Source: Norana najaformis (lineage: Eukaryota; Annelida; Clitellata; Crassiclitellata; Hormogastridae). From it: DNA of 64,000 nucleotides. A program made the position numbers and the translations under genes. Shown here piece by piece: positions 26,353-36,804 of the stretch; position 1 is the first letter of the stretch; every line of letters starts with the position of its first letter. The notes under the pieces were generated by a model that was given only the letters and a program-made list of their open reading frames with translations, was not told the DNA's origin and ran no database searches. The stretch is from positions 2,217,715 through 2,281,714 of the forward strand of contig OZ029927.1 of assembly GCA_964023275.1 (NCBI GenBank). The letters are read 5' to 3'.

Positions 26353-27085
26353 AATCTCTATTAACGTTTGCTGCTTGTCTTTGAATGGATATTCAGAGTT
26401 CTCACTTACTTAAGCTCTCTGGCTGGTTTCCTGCCAGGCAGCGTAACGAATGTAATTCATGTAATGTAGTGTCATGTAATTAGGTGTTATGTTGCACCGC
26501 TTCTAGGATTTAAGAAGCAGTACAGCCTTGTTACTGGTGATTGGGTTCTTTTAATGTTGAGCTTCCGTGAGTAAGCTGATTTTCTTGTCTTGGCTTTTAC
26601 TGCTGTGGAAGATAGCCATAGAATGTTGTGGGTAACATTGGTATCCAGTTTTTTCGTGATTTTTTATATTTAAGAGGGTACTAAAAGTGGTTGGTTTGTT
26701 TTACAATGTTTGTGGAACAAGGGTCTGCAGAACAAAGCCATTTTAAAAGATCGAAACTTCTTTTTTTTTTGTGGGCAAGGATATTTGACGTAGTGAATCC
26801 TGAATTGAGATAATTCACCAAATTTTAGGCCTTTTATTTAGCCTATTTTCAACGATGATTGCAAACACTGAACCGATTCTAGTCTTGTTGGCTGCATTGT
26901 TAGTTCCAATGTCTGCAGTGATATGTCATCAGTGACAGGGATAAATGCTATGATCAACAGAACTGTTGATTGCAGTCTGCTTAAAATTGGCCACCTGTTG
27001 CAGTTGTTAAAAATCTTGGATTCAAGATCCATATCACTGGAGGAGTTTCTTACAGATTAAAATAAATCTACCCAGTGATATACAT
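26353..27085 (+). terminator. DCTN1: DCTN1 3' UTR and poly(A) signal
   Basis: After the stop codon, ATTAAA (27056-27061) overlaps AATAAA (27061-27066). These are the first canonical hexamers found downstream, giving a 3' UTR of about 0.7 kb. A run of ten T lies at 26760-26770. The cleavage site is inferred, not seen. Confidence 0.5.
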
Positions 27086-27439
27086 GCCTGTAAGAAAGAC
27101 TGGTGTCAAACAGAGATTTTCAGTCAGAATCTCTTGCCAGTTTAAATATGTCTGTTGCTGGTTTTGTGCTGCTTATGATGTCAAAACCACAATCGTAATT
27201 GATGTGGTATCCATTAAAAAACAGCTGAAGATTACTTGGTGGGTTGAGTGCCACATGCAACATTGTAAAACGCACCTGTAGATAGGAGTGTTGGAAGGAG
27301 TGTCAGAGGTATGGTGAGTGCTTGGAAACTACATATACTGCTCATGCGTTTGTTGTGTAATTGGAAGTGACCGAGAAATTCCTGAGTTGAACACTGAACG
27401 TGATAAGAAGAAACCTTTTTCTTTAATAACTTCTGGTGG

Positions 27440-27745
27440 GCTATAAGTTCAGATTCACAGGTTGGATTGAAAAATCCTTTTTATTTAGTAACCCTAGGGT
27501 TAGGGTTATGGATAGGAGGAAGCAGAGGAAGAGGGTTAGGGTTACGTTAAAGCCATATGATATTCCATGATTTGGTTAGAAAATGTAAGGGCAAGTACAA
27601 GTGGTGGGGACTAGATTCAGATTCAACGTTTGGATCGAAACATTTCATTGTCATTTTAGTGATCCTAGGGTTAAGGTTACGAATCAGAAGAACGACCGTT
27701 ACTCTAATGACGAAAACACCAAGAACTGTTACCTGTATTATTGCT
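27440..27745 (+). repeat. Two tandem copies with telomere-like TTAGGG runs
   Basis: Copies begin near 27447 and 27616 ('agattcagattcaacgtttg' in the second). Each contains a ccctagggttagggtt-like run (27490-27510, 27664-27680), and a further gggttagggtta lies at 27532-27543. The runs are only two or three telomere units long. Confidence 0.6.
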
Positions 27746-28394
27746 GAATAACGTCAACGGTGATTCACCTTTTTAAACATGATATTGCCTTCATTCAGTA
27801 ATAAAGAAAAACGCTAAAGCCATTCCAAAATGAACATAACATTTTTTCCCTGTAATCCGTTATCTAATGACTCATAGCTGATCAACGAATTAATTAGAAA
27901 CAGATTAATTTTAGCGGAAGAGAAATTTTCTCGAAACACAACAAATACTGCAAATTATTTATAATAATCTGTTATTCTGTGGCTGCATAGAATGTTGGCT
28001 ACAAACGCTTGGAACTAAGCAAAGTTGGGCTAACGTTATACCAATGACAAAAATGTGGAGGCATCGAAACTTCTGGTTACCCGACAGTACTAGGCAGTGA
28101 TATGGGAACTGAAATATGTGTTGTTCTGTACATCAGTGTATGCCCAAACAACGTTTGATACCGGTTTATCTACAAGAATAATGTCAAAAGTAAAAACTCC
28201 TCCCAACTGCACGTTATCATGCTGAAAGACACGTCTTTTTCGGCATACCCTATGAACTTTAAGTCTGCTTGTAACTTACTGAATTCACGTGCAATATAAT
28301 TCCGCATTTTATTTTACTGAATATTGACTAATCTGATAATAAAATATCAAATGCATTAATATCACTAATCTCACGCTATCAGCAGTGAAATACA

Positions 28395-28492
28395 GTGGAG
28401 ACATGCACCTTCGACAGTTGTGAAATTTTCACCAAAATCGCCTCAGCCATAGCTGCCCGACCCCTCTGGAATAAACTCCCACCAGAATTACG
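28395..28492 (+). mobile_element. L2/CR1-like C-terminal scrap
   Basis: The frame reads 'FTKIASAIAARPLWNKLPPE', the usual motif near the end of L2/CR1 RT proteins. It stops abruptly at the left end of the transposon at about 28493, suggesting the transposon landed in it. The matching downstream flank was not found. Confidence 0.5.
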
Positions 28493-28571
28493 ACAATTAC
28501 ACTGGACAACAAATTTTTACAAAAGTCATGTTACTGAAATGAAATTAGTCAGTTCTTATCAATTTGTATGT

Positions 28572-28650
28572 GCTGAACACGAATATGACAGTGAAAATGC
28601 CGAATTGGCTCTAGTTTTTTTGTAATCTGAAATGAAGTAATTTTATATCG
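28572..28650 (+). repeat. Left inverted-repeat arm of the DNA transposon
   Basis: It begins gctgaacacgaatatgac and continues with 'aattggctctagttttttt'. It is the imperfect inverse of 30700-30788. It sits only about 60 bases beyond the stop codon of the enclosed gene. Confidence 0.75.
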
Positions 28651-28710
28651 CACAATGCATGCCAATAGTGATACACTTACAGTTAATATTTGTAAAAACC
28701 AGGTCATAGA

Positions 28711-30402
28711 CTAGTTCTTAGATTTTTTTGCCTGTCTCTTGTACAGCTGTTCGGGAGCATCTCTGCGGAGTGTCCAGCAGTAGTCAGCCAACATTGTAGT
28801 GGACCATTTTCCCTGGTACCTTTGCTCCATTGTTGCGATATCTTGATGAAAACGTTCGCCATGTTCGTCACTAACCATACCACAGTTGTCAGGGAAGAAA
28901 TCCAGATGGGAATGAAGGAAATGCATCTTCAGAGACATATTGCAGCGAAATTTCTGGTACTGCTTGAGCATGTCTTCTACTAGTTCCTTGTAGTTTTCTG
29001 CCCTAACATTCCCCAGAAAGTCTGTAGACACTAGACGAAAAGCATTCCATGCTTGTTTCGCATCACCCTCCAGCAAGTTGTTGAAGCGGTCATCTTTGAA
29101 GAGTTCTCTAATCTGAGGACCCACAAAAACTCCCTCTTTAATCTTTGCTTCGCTGAGTCGAGGGAATTTTTCATGCAGGTATCGGAAAGCTGGCGAAGTG
29201 CGGTCCATGGCTTTCACGAAGTTCTTCACCAAACCTAGTTTGATGTGAAGGGGTGGTAGTAGGATTTTGTGAGCCTCGACCAGAGCTGGGTGCTGGATAT
29301 TCTTCTGTCCAACTGCCATGTTTTGTCTGGGAGTCCATTCCTTCCGCACGTAGTGCAACTCTCTTGCTCGGCTATCCCACTCACACAAGAAACACATATA
29401 TTTTGTATATCCTTGCTGCAGTCCCATTAAAATGGCAACTACCTTCAAATCACCACACAGGTGCCATTTGTACCTGTTATAGTCAATGGAATGCAGTAGC
29501 TGTTTTAGGTTATCGTATGTCTCTTTCATGTGGACAGCATGCGCTAATGGAATAGATGGAAGACGGTTTCCATTGTGCAAAAGCACAGCCTTAAGACTCA
29601 GTGTTGAAGAGTCTACAAAGAGTCTCCATTCTTGTGGGTCATGAGTGATCTGTAAGGCATTCATGAGGTCGTCAATATTGGAACAGAATACCAGATTACC
29701 TTCCTTCATAAAGAAAGGTTCCAACTGCTGATGGCGCTTTCTATATGAAGTAATTGTGACATCTTCTTCTAGAAGATTCCATTGTTGGAGTCTTGATCCT
29801 AGCAATTCTGCCTTGTTTTTGGATAAGTCCAAATCACGAACAAGGTCATTTAGTTCTTCCTGTGTTATTCTGTGTGGGGTTGATGATGCACCACAGTGAA
29901 AATCGGGATCACTGCACGCTGACGGACCAGGAGAAGAACATGTCGGCTCACCCTTGTCCTCATCAGATGAATCAAGGAAAATATATTCTGCTGGAGGTTC
30001 TGGAATAGGAAGTCCATCACCATGTGGAACTGGTCTCAATGCTGACGGAATGTTTGGGTAGACTATTGTCGACTTCTTTTGCTTCGTTATTCCACCGAAA
30101 AGAGGAGGAACCAAGCAGAAGTAACAGTCATCTACGTGGTTGCTTTGCTCTCTCCACACCATGGGAACTGCAAACGGCATTGATGGTCTTTTGCCATTCA
30201 ACCACTGTGAAAGCTGTGTTGTACATGTAGCACAGCATATATGCGGGGCCCATGGCTTGTCTTGGTCACCAACCTTGCATTCGAAGTAAGCATGATATGC
30301 CTTCTTGACTTGATAAGTGATACTTTTCTTCTGGTTGGCAAATGTCACTTCCCCACAAATGTAACAAAAGTTGTCCACAGTATTTACGCACTTCCGAGGC
30401 AT
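28711..30402 (-). CDS. Transposase-like zinc-binding protein, 563 aa, family not named
   Basis: The gene has one uninterrupted frame from ATG at 30402 to TAG at 28711-28713. The N-terminus has a ZAD/BED-like Cys pattern (C13-x2-C16 with C57-x2-C60) and a third pair (C93, C96), suggesting zinc and DNA binding. An acidic S/D/E linker follows at about 143-170. The centre shows 'LFVDSSTLSLKAVLL' (D264) and 'HLCGDLKVVAILMGLQQG' (D318), then C337-x2-C340 and 'LPPLHIKLGLVKNFVKAMD'. The end has 'MHFLHSHLDFFPDNCG' and 'SDEHGERFHQDI' (E513 or E516). D264, D318 and one of these Glu residues could form an RNase H-like DDE triad; this is my inference. I recall similar uncharacterised proteins from several invertebrates but cannot name the family. 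Inverted repeats and lack of introns support a transposon origin. An intact frame means a recent arrival or host use. Confidence 0.75.
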   Translation of the reverse strand: MPRKCVNTVDNFCYICGEVTFANQKKSITYQVKKAYHAYFECKVGDQDKPWAPHICCATCTTQLSQWLNGKRPSMPFAVPMVWREQSNHVDDCYFCLVPPLFGGITKQKKSTIVYPNIPSALRPVPHGDGLPIPEPPAEYIFLDSSDEDKGEPTCSSPGPSACSDPDFHCGASSTPHRITQEELNDLVRDLDLSKNKAELLGSRLQQWNLLEEDVTITSYRKRHQQLEPFFMKEGNLVFCSNIDDLMNALQITHDPQEWRLFVDSSTLSLKAVLLHNGNRLPSIPLAHAVHMKETYDNLKQLLHSIDYNRYKWHLCGDLKVVAILMGLQQGYTKYMCFLCEWDSRARELHYVRKEWTPRQNMAVGQKNIQHPALVEAHKILLPPLHIKLGLVKNFVKAMDRTSPAFRYLHEKFPRLSEAKIKEGVFVGPQIRELFKDDRFNNLLEGDAKQAWNAFRLVSTDFLGNVRAENYKELVEDMLKQYQKFRCNMSLKMHFLHSHLDFFPDNCGMVSDEHGERFHQDIATMEQRYQGKWSTTMLADYCWTLRRDAPEQLYKRQAKKSKN

Positions 30403-30516
30403 TACTGTTCTGTATTGTATCTAAATGGATAAAGTAATAATAGTTTAGAAAACAGTAACTTAAACTGTCTCGCACAAAGTCTGTAATATTGTAAATGCTC
30501 AACCGTTCCGACTCGC

Positions 30517-30555
30517 TTTATATAGTACACTGCTGACGTCATCTTACGTCAGCAG
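30517..30555 (-). promoter_or_regulatory. Promoter of the transposase-like gene: TATA box and palindromic CRE
   Basis: On the - strand, ctatataaag (about 30517-30526) is a TATA box roughly 120 bases before the ATG. A perfect CRE, TGACGTCA (30534-30541), lies about 10 bases upstream of it. The CRE is part of a 9-bp inverted repeat, ctgctgacg (30530-30538) and cgtcagcag (30547-30555), whose other arm gives a second half-site. CREB/ATF-type factors bind this octamer; activity here is inferred. Confidence 0.55.
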
Positions 30556-30699
30556 CCGACTGGCTGTAGTTTTACATTACATCAGAAAATGACGTAATCA
30601 ACTGTGCATGATGTGTCCATGATGGGATTATGCAATGAGGTGGAATATTACATCATTCTAGACTTATTTAGGATATTGTCGCAGTCCTACTGCATAAAT

Positions 30700-30788
30700 T
30701 TACATGGTGAAACATAAAAATGAACTATATGAAATATTTTCAAAACGAGAGCCAATAAAAAATTTTTATGGTTATATTCGTGTTCAGC
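30700..30788 (-). repeat. Right inverted-repeat arm of the DNA transposon
   Basis: On the - strand it begins gctgaacacgaatataacc and continues with 'attggctctcgtttt'. The first 15 bases equal those of the left arm. Confidence 0.75.
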
Positions 30789-31189
30789 CCACCAAGATGC
30801 TACACATTAGGGCCTTTTCCAGTCAGTAACGATTTCTATGTTGACCATTATCTGATCCATCATACGAACTCGCCAACACTTCACCTCTTGCAGTTTCTGC
30901 GCTGGTCTTAAACTCAAAACTTAAAACATGTCCAAAAATCCATTCCTGATTCTTGCTATTCCCCTTATCACTCTTCTCGCTTCAACATCAAGCACCATCC
31001 ACCGTAGCCGTCCGGCTGCCTGCCTGAGTCCTGGATCTTGACCTGAAACTGAACCCTTTTGCCTATCGATTTTATCTTGACTGAGCGTCTGTGAATAAGC
31101 TAGTTCCAGCGACTTGGCTTTCGTAATCTCGATATTACGATTACGACTTATAATATAATAAATTAATAATCTGTGGCCAAACTGGCCAG

Positions 31190-31770
31190 AATTTATTATT
31201 TTGTCTGATATGACCTAGTGACATAAAGCATATTTCGAGCAACAACTACTTCTGTGAGACAATGCGTGATTGGTTTCATATCGACGGTCCTGCACGAAAT
31301 GGGTCCTGTTACGCAAGTTAATTTGTATCGTAAGATGTCAGTGGAAAACATATTTTGAAACCCAAAAGTTTGTTAATGTTTTAGTTCAGTTTATTGTGTG
31401 TTGATGTCAATAGATGATACTGTTGAAATCCAGCGTTTAGTTTGTTTTATGAACTTACATCACTAGTTCAATTCTATTCGCCAGGTGGCAGTAGCTGTTA
31501 GTGAAATCCAGCTTCCTGTTAGTTTCTATGAATTTTCATCACTAATTCAATTGTATTCGCTAGATGGCAGGAGATGTTTTTAATCCAGCTTTCTGTTTTT
31601 TATAATGCACTTTGTCATCGCTCGCCATTTTGTGAAAAATTATGGAGGAATCCTATAGGAAATTCGATTTCTATTGTCAAATTGGTAAGACATTTATATT
31701 TTGCCTAAGGCCCTAGTCACAAACTTTTTCAATGCAAAAACTACTTTAGTGAGACAGACGGTGGGTGATT
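31190..31770 (+). repeat. Dispersed repeat family B, two partial copies
   Basis: Phrases 'tcatcgctcgccattttgtg', 'aattatggagga' and 'gagacagacggtgggtgatt' recur at 40490-40670, 41128-41420 and 41490-41590. No coding is seen. It is probably a non-autonomous element, since one copy forms an inverted repeat at 41128-41290. Confidence 0.6.
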
Positions 31771-31899
31771 GTTGTGAGCGTAATCTTTGAGCCGTACGTA
31801 ACCAACTATTATCGTGTGCAAGTGGAGCAGAAATCATAAACAAGATTTCTGCCAAGGCGTGAATTTGAACCCCACTGACAGTCTAAGATGGAGGCGGAC

Positions 31900-32180
31900 T
31901 TTAAGGATTTACCAAGGCCGATTGGTTTGACCGCTCCTTCTCCTCACTCCGCACCTGTTAAACTCGGTCTTGGATCACTGACCACACAAAAATTCAATAC
32001 CCGTGTAAGATATATATAATCGCTTGAAAGCAGGCAACTGTGTCTTGTAGCTCGGTGGTCGATTAACCGCTCCTTGATCGCAGTTCACTGACCACAAACA
32101 ATCAATACACCCGTCTACAATATGCAAATCGTTTGAACACAGACTTGTGGCACGGTTGCCTATTCGTTTGACGGCCAAAG
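31900..32180 (+). repeat. Dispersed repeat family C, two ~130-bp units
   Basis: Each unit carries 'cactgaccacac/aaac' and then a stretch ending in tatgcaaatcgtttgaa. The same unit is at 33480-33790 and 51675-51800. The unit includes the octamer ATGCAAAT. Nothing else is seen in 30829-31190 or 32180-32937 except scattered repeat pieces. Confidence 0.65.
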
Positions 32181-32937
32181 TGTCGGCATATGGGCTAATG
32201 ATCTGTATTATAAATCGTATTCTTAAACCTGAAACTTCCAAAGCGTGCGAACAGTGATGTGTAAAAATATTTGGAAAAGTACTTGGATGTATTTGTGGCT
32301 GGATTAGGGTCAATCCCTTAATTAAGTTATGCAAGCGACGCACTTCTAAGTACGATTGTTGGCGCACGTATGCATTTGTTCGCTGATCTGTAGTTTGGGC
32401 GCTAGGGTGCAGCTGACTGGAGAAACTTTGCAGATATTTAGTTGATAGTGAGAGACGCGGTTTATTGGAATAAATAAATTGATAATATTTATTGGCGAGT
32501 GGCGAGATAATATTTAGAAGAAGGAGGAATTGGGATGGGATTTGTGGAAGAGGAGTGTTTTCACTTTTGAGCGAAAGACCTGTCCAGAAATTGTAACAGG
32601 TGAAGGGTCATCAAGTATAATTGATGCAAATAGCTCATCGAGACCATGTTTCTCTCTAACATTGAGCAAGTCCTTCGGTCACAATAGATCAGTGCCACGA
32701 TTGTTGCTTTATCATTAGATTGCGTGTGCTCAATAAATTCAGAAACAAAAACTCAACTGAATCCTTACCATTATACCGACTGCAGGCCATCCAAGTGCTA
32801 ACCATGCTTGACATTGCTTAACTTCACTGTGCTCGCCAGGTTTGTATCCTCAGAACCAAGGAGCTACTCTTAATATTATGCCAGGGCTGCTTAATTTACT
32901 TGAGATTGTGATTTCTTGAGATGTTTGGTATATGCAG

Positions 32938-33046
32938 GATGAGCATCACACACATCTTCAGCATGAAATGCACGAGCAGAAACTGTGGCATGATGAAACG
33001 CGAAATGAGGAGCGGACACGAAGAGGGGCAGAGCTGGAAGATGCTA
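32938..33046 (+). CDS. Isolated exon, unidentified protein
   Basis: The acceptor tatatgcag and donor gtgagt enclose 109 nt open in the frame 'DEHHTHLQHEMHEQKLW...RRGAELEDA'. The composition is charged and helical. No family is recognised. It may belong with the exon at 40858-40969 on the same strand, though nothing links them except strand and position. It could also be a remnant. Confidence 0.4.
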
Positions 33047-33229
33047 GTGAGTCTAATACAGTCTGCCATCTAATCTTATGACTTCTCTCGTGCTAAGTTC
33101 TATTGCTTAACCTTTCATTCAGCGAAAACAACCACAAATGAGTGACAAATAAAGGCCTACAATTCTTGCGGGCAGGACACCAGAATCAAACTGACGACGA
33201 TGAGATGATGATGAAGTGAATCATGATCA

Positions 33230-33430
33230 TGTAGTATTAGTACTAGTAGTGGTAGTAGTGGTAGAAATGGTAATGGTATCAGTAGTGGTAGCAGTAATAG
33301 TGGTAGTAGTGGTAGTAGCAGTAGCAGCAGCAGTACTAATAATTGAATGATATTTGAAAAATAATTGAAGAGTAATTTTAATAATTTTAATCATATTATT
33401 CTGGATAAGGAGGAAGAGGAGGAGGAGGAG
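33230..33430 (+). repeat. Imperfect (TAG/TGG)n and (GGA)n simple repeats
   Basis: There is a run of gtagtagtggtag-type triplets (33235-33340) and a GGA run (33410-33435). Apparent proteins here are repeat translation. Confidence 0.85.
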
Positions 33431-33469
33431 GAGAGCATTTTGTGACGAAAGTTTTGTGCAGAGCAAGTC

Positions 33470-33810
33470 TGCATAGTGTCTTGTGGACGGTGGCCGATTC
33501 GTTTTAGCGCTTCTGCCCACTCAAGGCCTCTTAAACGGGGTCATAGTTCACTGACTACACACAAGTTCATGACCTGTCTACTGTATGCAAATCATTTGAA
33601 AACGGACAATGGTGTCCTGTATCAAGGCGGCCGATTCGTTTGTTCACTCCTTCTCACTCCACACCTGACGAACGCGGTTACGGTTCGCTGACCACAAACA
33701 AGTTCAAGACCCATCTACTATATGCAAATTGTGTGAAAAACTAGAATCATCCTTAAGGTCACACAAGACCTCTCAGAGCTCAATGAAAGGGCGCTATAAA
33801 AATGCTCAGC
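33470..33810 (+). repeat. Dispersed repeat family C, longer copy with tail
   Basis: Two units contain 'acacacaagttcatgacctg' and tatgcaaatcatttgaa. It ends in 'gggcgctataaaaatgctca', which resembles the LINE tail. Simple AAT/GAT repeats follow (33850-33960). Confidence 0.65.
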
Positions 33811-34265
33811 TACATACGTAATTCATTATTGAATTACTTTTCTGGCTATGATCATGATGATGATCAAGATGATAATGATCATAATAATACTAGTCAATAA
33901 TAATCATAATAATAATCATAACAACAATGGTAATAATCATAATCATAATAATATTAAGAAAAACTTATGGCCTCCAGAAAAAACGTTATGCCTGTAACGA
34001 AACTCACAAAGGCAAACAAAACTGTTAGGGAGAGGTTGATTGATCGCTGTTTTTGTGGATGTTCTTTCAATCTCTGAATCGCACTGCTGTATATTGTCGT
34101 AAACGAGTAATGTAACAAGCAAGCAATTACCCTGCCGTTACGTTACTTCTGAACCATAGGTACGAATCACTCGATGTTGTGCCTCGTATCAGAACAGCGT
34201 CCATAGATCGAATGCAGTATTTGTTAGTTATGAGAGTTGAACATAGTACAGAGATAGGTCAGCTG

Positions 34266-34382
34266 GTTTAAAGTCGTTCAGTTGCACGAGACGATGATGA
34301 CGAGGCACACGACGATGATTGTTGGACCAACGGGTGGAGGAGAATCCGTGGTTAGAAACACTCTGGCCCAGGCACAGACCAA
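34266..34382 (+). pseudogene. Orphan axonemal dynein heavy chain P-loop exon (DNAH10-like)
   Basis: The frame reads 'FKVVQLHETMMTRHTTMIVG' then 'PTGGGESVVRNTLAQAQTK'. This is the Walker A region of a dynein heavy chain AAA module, probably AAA2, and closest in memory to DNAH10. The Walker lysine is glutamate here (GAA at 34342-34344), which in the known family would abolish ATP binding at that site. A possible donor (aa|gtac) follows, so this looks like a genomic exon copy rather than processed cDNA. No neighbouring dynein exon was found within several kb on either side. Confidence 0.7.
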
Positions 34383-35324
34383 GTACAACTTTTGGATATT
34401 ACTTTCGCTTTGTTTGCTTTTGATTGATGCCTTTGATCTTGCGAACAAACTTAGCTAACTGTTTTAAATAACTAATAGTTGGAGAATAAATTTTGTACAA
34501 TACTTTGTAAAATATTTACTTTGTAGTAATTTGATTCTGTCAGAATTTAATTTTAGTTTAAGATCTGCCATATTTTAGTATCTTTGAGAGGTTCGTATAA
34601 GAAGAAGAGCGAACCCTTGAGCCCCAAGAGGCAGCCATGGGTATCAGGTGTTATCAACTTCCTTTCTTAGCCTTGGCATGTGATCGTGGGCTCTCCCTCG
34701 CACTCTGATCTTCCCATCGACAGTGTAGTAGTAGTTCCAGTGTTTAACGACATCTTATGGCATCAAAGGCCGTTGACTTCGCTCTCCTCTTTTATCCTGG
34801 CTTGGAACTGGCACTACCCGATTAAAGGCAGTGTACAGTCATTGTGTTCTTTTTATGGCTTAGTTTGCTAAGTGGGGCAGAATCTTGAACTCTGGTTAAG
34901 TGTAAGATGCAAACTCGCTGTCATCTTTTAAATCACCTGTTAAGACTCACTACTTCATCCCAGCTTTTGCAAGACTCCATCTTGCCCCTAGCGAATATAC
35001 ATCTGCGCCTCAGATTCAGGTTTACTGACATTGCGCGCGTTACAAGTGCTTTAAATAAATAAATAAATAAATAAGTGTACGTTAGGCCTAGTCATATCTA
35101 AAAATTGTTTTTGAAGCACAAGTTGATGACTGGGCATTGACGAGGGTTAAACCAATATCCATAGCCTTAACTTTATGATCAAGACTGCATGGGAGAATTG
35201 ACTTTTTTGCCTGATGGAATTGAACAGTGGATGGTGTTTGGAATTGAACCGGAAAGTGAGAGAATGGGAAGAGGAGGGATCAGGATAGGGTTTGTAGAAG
35301 AGAAGTGTTTTCAGTTTTGAGTGA

Positions 35325-35400
35325 GTGACACCCATTCAAACGGGCGTCGGTAATGAGGGATTATCAGGGACCTCACCCGATAAACTCATTGAAAAATTAG
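35325..35400 (+). mobile_element. SINE family 2, 3' piece
   Basis: 'cacccattcaaacgggcg' and 'cacccgataaactcattg' match the body of the complete copy on the - strand at 57470-57675. The tRNA-like head is missing. Confidence 0.55.
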
Positions 35401-36240
35401 CAGGGTCGACGCCATATGGTCGCTATAGAAACACGTGTATATTATATTTATTTGAAAAACTTACACCCCAACATATTGGACCGACGAATGTCATTGAAGA
35501 TACGGACTGTTGTACGCTGTCTCGATTGATTGCTCTTTTGTACACAGCATCGTCATTTAGAAATAAGTTGTATGGTTGGATTATGCAAACACTGATGTGC
35601 GTTTAACTAATAGCCTTGTGTAGGTGACCTAAATGCCGAAGCTTAGGCTGCATACGATAGTCGGTCTACGGCCGTGGGATATCGAGGGAGTGCCGGGGTC
35701 ACAGGGTCATGAGACAGAAGACCCCCGTGAAGGGAAGGTGTTTAAAGAATTCAGTCAGAGAAGTTTAAGGACCTTTCAGAGTCGAAGAACGATGCAACCA
35801 GTAAATGGAGCGACGAGGCAGGTCAGCCCCAGCGAAAAAGCGCAACCGAGTCTTAGACTTAATGGGTCAGTTACAAGTTTATTCATTTATATATTAATTA
35901 TTAGTTAGATGCATTACGCGTGAGAGGTCAGTAAAGTGGAGTTGACCTAGAAGAGGCACTATAAAAATTCGCGATTATAGGCCTAATTATAATTTCAATT
36001 GTAACTGACACAAAGTAATTGTAATTGTAATTAGCATAAAGGTAACCGTAACTGAACGAGAATGCAGGTTTAAATGTAATTGTAATTTAATCGACTAAGT
36101 ATGAAATTAATTGCTTTGATTTTTATTAAATTAACTTTTATTTTTATTGAAATTAAGTCTTATTCTTATTGATATCTAGTTTAATTTTTTAAATTTTAGT
36201 TGATAATTACTTTAATTTTTATCGATCTAATTTACTAGAT
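35401..36240. other. Spacer without recognised genes, AT-rich at its end
   Basis: No frame with family resemblance was found. From 35985 to 36240 the DNA is dominated by gtaattgtaatt and tttttattaaatta-type words, probably decayed LINE/SINE tails. Weak open frames at 35633-35908 and 36261-36509 have no recognisable content. Confidence 0.5.
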
Positions 36241-36539
36241 CTGGAAGCGCCAGTGAGCAGATGTGTCCGGTCAACCGCCAGTCGAAGAACGCTGCCAGTC
36301 ACCGGACGCGTCTACGTCAACAGCCGCCTGATGTTGACCATCTGAAGGCGACCTTGGGCGCCAAAGGGGCGCAGGGTCGCTCGAAAGACATCAGTCGGAC
36401 ACCAGCAGAGACTGTAGTCAACTCGTCTACCTTCGCGGGGTGCAACGAGGTACCAACCATTTGGAGACGGAAGACGATGGGAACAGACGCAACGCCAACT
36501 GAACTGTGAGTTTTCACTGAGTTTTGTCTTTGCTAGAGA

Positions 36540-36660
36540 TGAGCGATATTCTATTAGTCAGCGTTTTGGAAGGTCAACCACGACGTTGGGGGTTCAAATT
36601 CCAGCCAGCGTAGAAATTATTTAAAGATTTCACTTCTACTAGGACCCTATAGGGAACACT
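36540..36660 (+). mobile_element. tRNA-like SINE head
   Basis: 'ttagtcagcgttttggaa' resembles an A-box region, and 'gggttcaaattcc' (about 36590-36602) is a good B box. The body differs from SINE family 1. No clear 3' end. Confidence 0.4.
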
Positions 36661-36804
36661 TAGAGTAGGCCTACATCGATCGTACTTAGCGCCTTAGTAC
36701 TTGATGGGTGAGTTTTCAGTTGCTGGACTTGTAGAATTCTCTTCTGGCTTCTGTTCGTTTTAGTCCGTCTCGTGATGTAATTTCGGCCACAACCTAAGAC
36801 TTGC

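Larger units (their letters stand above)
28493..30828 (-). mobile_element. Cut-and-paste-like DNA transposon carrying one intact gene
   Basis: It holds a single intronless gene of 563 codons on the - strand, enclosed by imperfect inverted repeats. The clearest arms are 28572-28650 and 30700-30788. Both start with gctgaacacgaatat read inwards, then share 'ttggctc' followed by a T-rich run. Outer ends may be ttacactgga (28493-28502) and its inverse near 30813-30828 (tccagtcagtaa), the right outer arm being about 38 bases shorter. No convincing target duplication was found. An L2 scrap abuts the left end. Confidence 0.6.

Noticed and set aside
29253-29555. + strand frames across 29053-30432
   Set aside because: They are shadows of the intact 563-codon gene on the other strand.
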